11,864 bases of DNA. Origin: Sulfurimonas sp. (lineage in GTDB: Bacteria; Campylobacterota; Campylobacteria; Campylobacterales; Sulfurimonadaceae). The position numbers were made by a program, and so were the translations under genes. Of this stretch, positions 6,157 to 11,864 are shown piece by piece. Location of the stretch: the NCBI GenBank assembly GCA_015487435.1, contig WFPU01000030.1:1-11864 (forward strand), given 5' to 3'. How positions within the stretch are numbered: the stretch's first letter is position 1; each line of letters opens with the position of its first letter. The notes below the pieces were generated by a model. That model searched no databases, was not told where the DNA came from, and saw only the letters and a list, made by a program, of their open reading frames with translations.

Positions 6157-6671
6157 GTAATAAAAAAGATCGCGTAATAATGAATGATGACATCAGAGCT
6201 ATTGAGTTAAGATGTAGTATAGACGGGGGGGAAGCTTTAGGGATTATCTCTACAGATGAAGCAATGGAAAAAGCAAATGAGTTAAATTTAGATTTAGTTC
6301 TTATAGCTCCAGATGCGAAACCACCAGTTGCTAAGATTATGGATTATGGTAAATATAAATACCAAAAAGAGAAGCAGCTTAAAGAACAAAGAAAAAATCA
6401 AGTTAAAATTGTTGTTAAAGAGATTAAGTTATCTGTAAAAATTGCTGAAAATGATATAGCTTACAAAGTTAAACATGCGCGTGAATTTTTAGAAAAAGGT
6501 TTCCATGTTAAATTTCGCGTGTTTTTACGTGGTCGAGAAATGGCAAATCCATCAGCTGGTAAAGAAGTTTTGCTTCGTGTATGGCCAATGGTTGAAGATA
6601 TTGGCGTTATGGAAAAGCCACCTAAGTTTGAAGGTCGCTACTACAACATGTATGTAACTCCTCAAAAATAA
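6153..6671 (+). CDS. infC: Translation initiation factor IF-3
   Basis: IF-3 binds the 30S subunit, keeps it apart from 50S and proofreads the initiator codon. The 172-residue protein has the N-domain (NDDIRAIELRC to IMDYGKYKYQKEK, about 11-74), a lysine-rich linker helix and the C-domain (KEIKLSVKIAENDIAYK through VKFRVFLRGREMANP). The start is TTG, overlapping the thrS stop as TTGA. GAGG (6142-6145) sits 7 bases before it. An ATG at 6180 would cut nine residues and fall inside conserved sequence. E. coli infC also uses a non-ATG start (AUU), which underlies its self-control; whether TTG does so here is inference. rpmI and rplT do not follow. The gene contains a run of seven G (6225-6231). 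Confidence 0.97.
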   Translation: MSNKKDRVIMNDDIRAIELRCSIDGGEALGIISTDEAMEKANELNLDLVLIAPDAKPPVAKIMDYGKYKYQKEKQLKEQRKNQVKIVVKEIKLSVKIAENDIAYKVKHAREFLEKGFHVKFRVFLRGREMANPSAGKEVLLRVWPMVEDIGVMEKPPKFEGRYYNMYVTPQK

Positions 6672-6681
6672 TTGCTCAAAA

Positions 6682-6717
6682 CCTCCTTATTAAAACCCTT
6701 ATAAAGATTTAAGGAGG
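6682..6717 (-). terminator. Inverted repeat between infC and the ABC transporter gene
   Basis: CCTCCTTA (6682-6689) and TAAGGAGG (6710-6717) form a perfect 8-bp stem with a 20-base loop. On the minus strand the stem is followed by TTTTG, and a second T-run lies a little further on, so it best fits a terminator for the exporter genes. On the plus strand no T-run follows, so termination after infC would be weak. The large loop lowers confidence. Confidence 0.5.
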
Positions 6718-6718
6718 C

Positions 6719-8503
6719 TTAAATCAACTGGTTTTTAACAAATTCCAAATAGTGACCCTCCTCATCTTCAAGCTCATCATGTGTCCCCCTTTGAACTATC
6801 TCTCCACCATCTAAAACATAGATAATATCAGCATTTTTAACTGTGCTTAATCTGTGGGCTATAGTTATCACTGTTTTGTCTTTTAATAGAGGTGCTATTG
6901 CTAAGTGAAGTTTAGCTTCTGTATGGACATCAAGTGCTGAAGTGGACTCATCAAAGATGATGACACTTGGGTTTGCTATTATCATCCTTGCTATGCTTAT
7001 ACGCTGTCTTTGACCTCCAGATAGCCTAATACCATGATGCCCAACTATAGTATCGAGCCCATCACTCATATTTTCTACCATATCTTGTAGTTGAGCAGTT
7101 TTTAGAGCATATTTTATCTCTTTATCACTGATATTATCATCCCCCATAGTTATGTTAAATCTAAGAGTGGAGTTAAAAAGTATTGGCATCTGAAGAACTA
7201 AAAATATCTTTTGTCTTAGTGATGTTTTATCTATATTGTTAATATCTATCTTGTTGTAACTAAGATCTCCTCCACTTTTTTCATAAAAGCCTGAAATGAC
7301 TTGAGCTAAAGTTGTTTTACCGCTTCCACTAGCTCCAATAAGTGCTATTTTAGAGTTTGCTTTTATATCTAATGAGATGTTTTTTAATACCTCTTTTTTG
7401 TTAGAGTAAGAAAAGCTTAAATTTTTTAATGAAATATCTACATCGTTTGATTTTATAACTTCATCGCCACTCTTCTCGATTTTTAGTGTAAGAATTTTAT
7501 TTATTCTTTTTAAAGCACTCATAGCAGAGGCGTAACTATACTGCATTGTAAGTATATCTTGGACAGGTGTCATTATAAACCAGATATATCCAAACATGGC
7601 AAACATCATACCTATACTCAAATCACTATATGCTACTAATACCAAACCACTAGCACGGAGAAGCTCAAACATAATTAAAAAAATAGTGTAAGAAAATCTT
7701 TCATAAGCTACACTTTTAAAACCGTATTCATTTGAAGTTGTTTGAATATTTTTTGCACTTTTAATTGCATTTTCAAAAAAATAATTTTCTTTGTTACTTG
7801 CTTTTATCTGTCCATAAAGTTCTAATGTCTCTCCAACACTGTTTTGAAAGCTCTCAATAGCTTCGTTTTCCTCTTTTTTTAATGCCCCAACTCTCTTAGA
7901 CATTTTTTTACTTAGTAAAATAATAAGCGGTTGTATAACTAAAATCATAACTCCTAGTATTGGATCAATTATAATCATTACAATTCCAACAGCTATAAGT
8001 GTTAAAACAGATGTAACAAACTTGCTAACACTTGTTATGATAAATCCATCAAGAGTATTTACATCAGTTATAAGGTTTGATGTAATTGCTCCACTTCCTA
8101 ATGTTTCATACTCATTCATGGATGTTACTTTAAGATGGTTAATTAGTCTTTGTCTTATCATGAAAGTAACATATTTTGAGATTTTAGTAAAAATCTTTGT
8201 AACAACAACATTTAATAAAAAGTAAGTCAATCGTAAAAAGACAACACCAATCGTTACTAAAACAATATAATAAAATGCAGTGGTTTCACCAATAAGATTA
8301 TTTATAGTATTTACAAAATATGATGGTTGATTTAAAAGAATCTCATCAACCATAACAGGGAGCATGAGAGGGATTGGGATACTAACAGCTATAGCCACCA
8401 AAGTGACTATTTGTCCATAAATAAGATATGGTTTTTTCTCTAGTATGAGATTAAAAATTGTTTTTAGTGTAATTTGCTCTTTGTTCATAATGTCTTTATT
8501 CAT
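6719..8503 (-). CDS. ABC exporter half-transporter (MsbA/multidrug type)
   Basis: A 594-residue fusion of an exporter transmembrane domain (about residues 25-320, six helices) and an ATPase domain (about 355-594). It probably works as a dimer in the inner membrane, pumping lipids or drugs outward. In the ATPase the Walker A motif is GASGSGKTT (390-398), the Q-loop Gln is 438, the signature is LSGGQ (494-498), Walker B is VIIFDES (514-520) and the H-loop is His550, so it should be active. No peptidase or substrate-binding domain is present. The substrate cannot be read from sequence. It follows the MFS gene on the same strand after 32 bases, suggesting co-transcription. Two in-frame ATGs (8503 and 8488) both lack a good ribosome site, so the start is uncertain by five residues. 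Confidence 0.93.
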   Translation of the reverse strand: MNKDIMNKEQITLKTIFNLILEKKPYLIYGQIVTLVAIAVSIPIPLMLPVMVDEILLNQPSYFVNTINNLIGETTAFYYIVLVTIGVVFLRLTYFLLNVVVTKIFTKISKYVTFMIRQRLINHLKVTSMNEYETLGSGAITSNLITDVNTLDGFIITSVSKFVTSVLTLIAVGIVMIIIDPILGVMILVIQPLIILLSKKMSKRVGALKKEENEAIESFQNSVGETLELYGQIKASNKENYFFENAIKSAKNIQTTSNEYGFKSVAYERFSYTIFLIMFELLRASGLVLVAYSDLSIGMMFAMFGYIWFIMTPVQDILTMQYSYASAMSALKRINKILTLKIEKSGDEVIKSNDVDISLKNLSFSYSNKKEVLKNISLDIKANSKIALIGASGSGKTTLAQVISGFYEKSGGDLSYNKIDINNIDKTSLRQKIFLVLQMPILFNSTLRFNITMGDDNISDKEIKYALKTAQLQDMVENMSDGLDTIVGHHGIRLSGGQRQRISIARMIIANPSVIIFDESTSALDVHTEAKLHLAIAPLLKDKTVITIAHRLSTVKNADIIYVLDGGEIVQRGTHDELEDEEGHYLEFVKNQLI

Positions 8504-8535
8504 AATTTTAGTATATCAGCAATTTACAAAGATAT

Positions 8536-9852
8536 TTATTTAGAGATTTTTTTCTTTAACTCTTCTTCTTCAATAGCACCAGTTACATATTTGACAACAA
8601 TGATTTTTTCAGTATCATTAATATACCACTCAGCTATGTGTTCCTCTTCTAAGTTTCTTAATTTTGCTGTATCGATACCATCTTGTGGAAGATAAAGATG
8701 TGAATGTTTAGTTGGGTTTTTAAGTTTTAGAGTCCATAAAAGCCAAACAGTAGCGATAACAGCAACAGAGATACCAATAGTCTCTCTATCACTTATACCA
8801 TAAAGTAGACCAGCTGTTGTTCCACCGATAAATGTAGCAAAATATGCAACAGAGTTAGAAATTCCAAGAGCTGCTCCTTTTTGATGTACTTTAGCAAATT
8901 TAGTAATCATTGACTGAACTAAAGGCTCCATCATGTTAAACGCTATGAAAAACATCACAACACCAACGATAAAAATAGTACTAGAATTTGTTAGACCCAT
9001 AATTAAAAATGAACATATAAAAAGAACTATAGATAGTAAAAAAATCTCTTTAGGTTTGTTATATTTTTCACCAAATACAGCAGCAGGACCCATAGCAATA
9101 AGACCAAAAATCATAGCTGGCAAATAAGCCATATACAGGTCTGATTTTTCCCAAGTAAAATCTGAACTTGTTAAAATGATTGGAATAAGAACAAAAGCAA
9201 TAGTCATAAGACCTTTTTGCATAGCATTAATAACTATCATATTTAAAAGATTAGAGTCTTTTAAAATATCAGAAGTTCTAGTTGTTGCATGATATGTGTG
9301 TTTAATTCTTGGAGGAGTTGGAACCTTAGTAAAAAGTAATATCATTGCTAAAATTGCTAAAATTGCCGTAACTATAAACAAAAAATCAAGTCCGTACGCT
9401 GCACCAAGAACAGGTCCAAGACCCATAGCAATGGCAAAACTTAAAGCGATTGTAGCACCCATGATAGCCATAGCTTTACCACGAACCTCTTCAGGAACTA
9501 AATCAGATATCATAGCTGTAATTACCGCACCAATTGCACCAGCGCCTTGTAAGAAACGACCAAGCATAAGTGTATATATATCAGTTGAGTAAGCACATAT
9601 AATAGAACCAATTAAAAAGATAATAAGTCCAACTAAAAGAGTTGGTTTTCTACCTATTTTATCACTCATAGTTCCAAAAGGGATTTGAAAAATCGCTTGA
9701 GTCAGTGCATAACCACCAACAACTATACCAACTAAAAGAGGAGTTGAACCCTCTAAGTCAAGCGCATAAATAGAGATAACTGGTAAAACTAAAAATAGAC
9801 CTAAAAATCTAAGTGAAAGAATAGCAGATAAGGGGAGGACTTTTTTAAACAT
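8536..9852 (-). CDS. MFS drug:H+ antiporter-like transporter, YajR-like
   Basis: A 438-residue, 12-helix inner-membrane transporter of the DHA1 drug-efflux group. The loop 2-3 signature is GTMSDKIGRK (60-69). GRFLQGAG (98-105) carries the conserved Arg of helix 4. GLGPVLGA (144-151) resembles the antiporter motif of helix 5. After the last helix (about 374) comes a soluble tail (about 385-438) with a strand-helix pattern (HIAEWYINDTEKIIVVKYV, then an acidic helix). This resembles the ferredoxin-like YAM domain of E. coli YajR. The substrate is unknown. The ATG is preceded by AAGG with 6 bases between. It is the first gene of a two-exporter unit with the ABC gene and diverges from rdgB. Confidence 0.9.
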   Translation of the reverse strand: MFKKVLPLSAILSLRFLGLFLVLPVISIYALDLEGSTPLLVGIVVGGYALTQAIFQIPFGTMSDKIGRKPTLLVGLIIFLIGSIICAYSTDIYTLMLGRFLQGAGAIGAVITAMISDLVPEEVRGKAMAIMGATIALSFAIAMGLGPVLGAAYGLDFLFIVTAILAILAMILLFTKVPTPPRIKHTYHATTRTSDILKDSNLLNMIVINAMQKGLMTIAFVLIPIILTSSDFTWEKSDLYMAYLPAMIFGLIAMGPAAVFGEKYNKPKEIFLLSIVLFICSFLIMGLTNSSTIFIVGVVMFFIAFNMMEPLVQSMITKFAKVHQKGAALGISNSVAYFATFIGGTTAGLLYGISDRETIGISVAVIATVWLLWTLKLKNPTKHSHLYLPQDGIDTAKLRNLEEEHIAEWYINDTEKIIVVKYVTGAIEEEELKKKISK

Positions 9853-9960
9853 TTTGTACCTTAAATATTATATAATAGCGCAATTATATTGAAAAGATTG
9901 TTTACACAAACTTTGTTAATCAATAAACAGCATGTTTAAAGTAAATTATAAGGATTATAT
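9853..9960. promoter_or_regulatory. Divergent promoter region of the MFS gene and rdgB
   Basis: The 108-base gap is very AT-rich. On the minus strand TATAAT at 9883-9888 would give the MFS mRNA a leader of about 24 bases. The perfect palindrome ATTATATAAT (9867-9876) also contains a TATAAT in each direction. The plus-strand copy (9871-9876) could start rdgB with a long leader of about 78 bases. GTTT-ACAC-AAAC (9900-9911) is a small hairpin or operator-like inverted repeat, and TGTTTA (9899-9904) is mirrored by TAAACA (9924-9929). No -35 is convincing and no known regulator site is recognised. Confidence 0.4.
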
Positions 9961-10566
9961 TTGAAAATAGTATTGGCTACATCAAACAAAGGAAAAGTTA
10001 AAGAGATTAAGAACTTATGTGAAGATTATGAGATTATTCCCTACAGTGAGCTTATTAAAGAGTTTGAAATTATAGAGGATGCTGATAATTTTAAAGAAAA
10101 TGCTCTCATTAAAGCTAGGGCTGTATTTAATGCTTTAAATGAGCAGCTGCCCTCGGGGTATGAAAATTTAGTAGTACTTGCGGATGATAGTGGAATTAGT
10201 GTTGATATACTTAATGGTGCACCTGGAATTTATAGTGCTAGATATGGTGGAGGGGATGCAGATGATAAAGATAATTTGTATAAATTAATAGAAGATATAA
10301 AGATTAAAGGGGTTAAATCATCACCTGCTCACTATACTGCTTCTATAGCTATTGTTACTAAAAAAGGTGAACATAGTGTCCATGGTTGGATGTATGGGAC
10401 AGCATTAACAAAGGCAAAAGGTGATGGTGGATTTGGGTATGATCCTATGTTCGTTCCATTAGGATATGATAAAACTTTAGGAGAGTTGGATGATGAAATT
10501 AAGAAAAAATTATCTCATCGTTCTAAAGCACTGGATTTAGCTAAAAAAATTCTAAAAACTTTTTAA
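9961..10566 (+). CDS. rdgB: XTP/dITP diphosphatase (RdgB/HAM1 family)
   Basis: It hydrolyses non-canonical purine nucleoside triphosphates (dITP, XTP, ITP) to monophosphate and pyrophosphate, keeping them out of DNA and RNA. It acts in the cytoplasm, usually as a dimer with Mg2+. The 201-residue length fits the family. Motifs are ATSNKGKVKEI (6-16), DNFKENALIKA (42-52), the catalytic LADDSGISVDILNGAPG (73-89, Asp75/Asp76), YSARYGG (91-97), GDGGFGYDPMF (154-164) and SHRSKAL (185-191), all complete. The start is TTG with AAGGA (9950-9954) 6 bases upstream. No terminator is evident downstream. The next gene faces it. Confidence 0.96.
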   Translation: MKIVLATSNKGKVKEIKNLCEDYEIIPYSELIKEFEIIEDADNFKENALIKARAVFNALNEQLPSGYENLVVLADDSGISVDILNGAPGIYSARYGGGDADDKDNLYKLIEDIKIKGVKSSPAHYTASIAIVTKKGEHSVHGWMYGTALTKAKGDGGFGYDPMFVPLGYDKTLGELDDEIKKKLSHRSKALDLAKKILKTF

Positions 10567-10601
10567 ATTCCGTCCATTGAATTTGGATTTTAAACCATTA
10601 A

Positions 10602-10694
10602 TTAAAAAAATTTACGACTTAAATCATAAATACAGAGTTCAACTTCCTCTAAAATTATGTTTAATCTCGTATAATAACCTTCAATAGCTTTCAT
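10602..10694 (-). CDS. Predicted 30-aa small protein downstream of uppP
   Basis: A 30-codon ORF with ATG at 10694 and TAA at 10602-10604. AAAGGAGA (10699-10706), close to a perfect Shine-Dalgarno site, lies 5 bases before the ATG and is stronger than that of most genes in the window. The peptide begins MKAIEGYYTRL, has an acidic amphipathic middle (IILEEVEL) and ends YDLSRKFF. It has no membrane span. The codons (GAA, ATT, TTA, AAA, GAT) are typical of the neighbouring genes. It lies 62 bases after the uppP stop on the same strand, so it may be the last cistron of that operon. A TATAAT (about 10743-10748, minus strand) in the gap could give a separate transcript. The family is unrecognised. 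A T7 run at its end could allow slippage into a further open stretch. Confidence 0.5.
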   Translation of the reverse strand: MKAIEGYYTRLNIILEEVELCIYDLSRKFF

Positions 10695-10756
10695 GGATTC
10701 TCCTTTAAACTACTTGAAGAACATTAGCAAAAAGTATTCCAATTATAAAGAAGAGC

Positions 10757-11527
10757 TTAATTAAACATTATTAATAAAACCACTCCAAAGACTATTCGAT
10801 ATATTCCAAAAGCTACAAAAGTGAAATTTTCTAAAAACTTTAAAAACAGTTTTATTGTCAAATAAGCCACTATAAAAGAGACAATAAAGCCAACTGTTAA
10901 AGTGATAAGATTTGCATTACTAAATTCATGATAATGCTTGAATAAATCATAAAAAGTTACAGCGCTCATAACAGGAAAAGCAAGTAAAAAACTAAATTCT
11001 GCACTAGCTTTTCTACTTAATCCAACAAGTAAAGCACCAATTATAGTTGATCCTGCTCTACTTGTTCCTGGTATAAGAGCAAACACTTGAGCAAAACCAA
11101 TTATCATTGATTGTTTTAGTGTTATATTTTCAACATTATCTAGGGTGTATTTATCCTCTTTTATAAAAAATTTCTCCACTATTAAAAATATCACACCACC
11201 AATTATAAACATAATAGCAACTATTTGTATGTTAAAAAGTTCTTTTATTTGCGTTGAAAAAATAAATCCAACAATGGCAATAGGCAAAAAAGCTAAAAAA
11301 ACTTTAACCCACAAATCAATATGTTTAATAGTGAATTTATCTTTATAGTTAAAAAAAACAGCAAAAATAGCAGCAAATTGTATGATTACATGAAAAGCAT
11401 TTGTAACGCTATTTTGATCTACCCCTAAAAGCTCGCTAGCTACTATGAGATGCCCTGTTGAAGAGATTGGTAAAAATTCAGTTATACCCTCGATAATCCC
11501 TAATATTATTGAATCAAAAATGGTCAT
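10757..11527 (-). CDS. uppP: Undecaprenyl-diphosphatase (UppP/BacA)
   Basis: This integral inner-membrane phosphatase converts undecaprenyl diphosphate to the monophosphate, recycling the lipid carrier for peptidoglycan and other wall polymers. Overproduction of this family gives bacitracin resistance. From the chosen start it has 256 residues and about eight helices. The two active-site motifs are intact: GIIEGITEFLPISSTGHL (10-27; Glu13, Glu17, His26) and PGTSRAGSTI (153-162; Arg157). An ATG at 11533 is in frame, but AAGG (11535-11538) lies only 1 base before it and 7 bases before the ATG at 11527, so the latter is preferred. It follows the small membrane-protein gene by about 20 bases, as part of one operon whose promoter lies beyond the window. 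Confidence 0.96.
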   Translation of the reverse strand: MTIFDSIILGIIEGITEFLPISSTGHLIVASELLGVDQNSVTNAFHVIIQFAAIFAVFFNYKDKFTIKHIDLWVKVFLAFLPIAIVGFIFSTQIKELFNIQIVAIMFIIGGVIFLIVEKFFIKEDKYTLDNVENITLKQSMIIGFAQVFALIPGTSRAGSTIIGALLVGLSRKASAEFSFLLAFPVMSAVTFYDLFKHYHEFSNANLITLTVGFIVSFIVAYLTIKLFLKFLENFTFVAFGIYRIVFGVVLLIMFN

Positions 11528-11548
11528 TAACATACCTTGTATAAATAT

Positions 11549-11857
11549 TTAATCATGGCGTGATAAATCAAGTATAACATCTCTTATTTCATCTTTGTCA
11601 AAAAAGATATTTCGTGCTAGTTCCATGTTAAACTCTTTTAATAGTACACTTTTTTTATGCTTTATAGCTTCTTTATCTCCATTTAATTTTTGTAACTCAT
11701 CTTTTAATCGCTTTTTATATCCATTTATAATCTCTATCTTCTTATCTTTTGTAGTTCTGGTTTTATCTGTATCCGTATTTGTTTTTCTTAGAGTAATAAA
11801 AATTACTATTATTAAAATAAAAATACCTATAATACTAAAAATTATTTCTGATTCCAT
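11549..11857 (-). CDS. Small single-pass membrane protein with Lys-rich cytoplasmic tail
   Basis: A 102-residue protein of unknown function. Residues about 5-22 (IIFSIIGIFILIIVIFIT) form one hydrophobic helix at the N-terminus. They are followed by a very basic linker (RKTNTDTDKTRTTKDKKIE) and a charged region (about 45-75) likely to form a coiled coil, ending in an acidic segment. Short N-terminus out and basic tail in is the expected topology. The ATG (11857) is only 7 bases from the window edge, so no ribosome site can be judged and the true start could lie further upstream. It is the first visible gene of the uppP operon. Its partner role with UppP is inference only. Confidence 0.65.
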   Translation of the reverse strand: MESEIIFSIIGIFILIIVIFITLRKTNTDTDKTRTTKDKKIEIINGYKKRLKDELQKLNGDKEAIKHKKSVLLKEFNMELARNIFFDKDEIRDVILDLSRHD

Positions 11858-11864
11858 ATAGAAC

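Noticed and set aside
9296..9592. 98-codon plus-strand ORF inside the MFS gene
   Set aside because: It is a mirror of alanine- and isoleucine-rich membrane helices with no ribosome site.
11595..11861. 88-codon hydrophobic plus-strand ORF at the right end
   Set aside because: It is antisense to the Lys-rich membrane protein. Its Phe/Leu-rich sequence is the expected complement of AAA/GAA codons.

Overview
The window looks like chromosomal DNA of an AT-rich Campylobacterota (epsilonproteobacterium), probably a free-living relative of Sulfurimonas or Sulfuricurvum. The main evidence is the protein sequences. ThrRS and IF3 follow, as I remember them, the Campylobacter-type forms: a 602-residue ThrRS with a short N-terminal domain, and a thrS-infC pair not followed by rpmI-rplT. 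UppP close to thrS-infC also recalls Campylobacter. Genes often start at TTG behind a clear AAGGA-type site. No database search was possible, so the genus is an inference.

Layout. Bases 1-1400 form an accessory-looking flank. It holds a possible gene remnant at the left edge, an unrecognised 225-residue Tyr/Glu-rich protein (+), and an unrecognised 102-residue protein (-) whose reading appears to continue in another frame past its stop. Bases 1404-1810 are an array of four tRNA genes on the minus strand (Gly-GCC, Leu-UAA, Cys-GCA, Ser-UGA in transcription order). A near-consensus promoter drives the array, back to back with the promoter of ilvD. ilvD (+; branched-chain amino acid synthesis) meets, stop over stop, a zinc-ribbon SAM methyltransferase on the minus strand. 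That gene diverges over about 60 bases from thrS-infC (+; threonyl-tRNA synthetase and initiation factor IF3, overlapping by 4 bases).

From 6719 to 9852 a minus-strand pair encodes two exporters, a YajR-like MFS transporter followed by an MsbA-like ABC half-transporter. They diverge from an RdgB/HAM1 nucleotide-pool sanitiser (+, TTG start). The right end is a minus-strand operon entering from beyond the window: a small single-helix membrane protein, uppP (undecaprenyl-diphosphate recycling for the cell wall), and a previously uncalled 30-codon ORF with a very good ribosome-binding site at 10602-10694.

Most of the window is housekeeping: tRNA supply, threonine charging and initiation, branched-chain amino acids, envelope lipid-carrier recycling and nucleotide clean-up. 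I see no CRISPR array, complete insertion sequence, integrase, toxin-antitoxin pair or obvious new multi-gene system. The points most worth a second look are the 30-codon gene after uppP, the apparent frameshift near 905-937, the G7 tract inside infC, and the possible island edge at the 3' end of the tRNA array.
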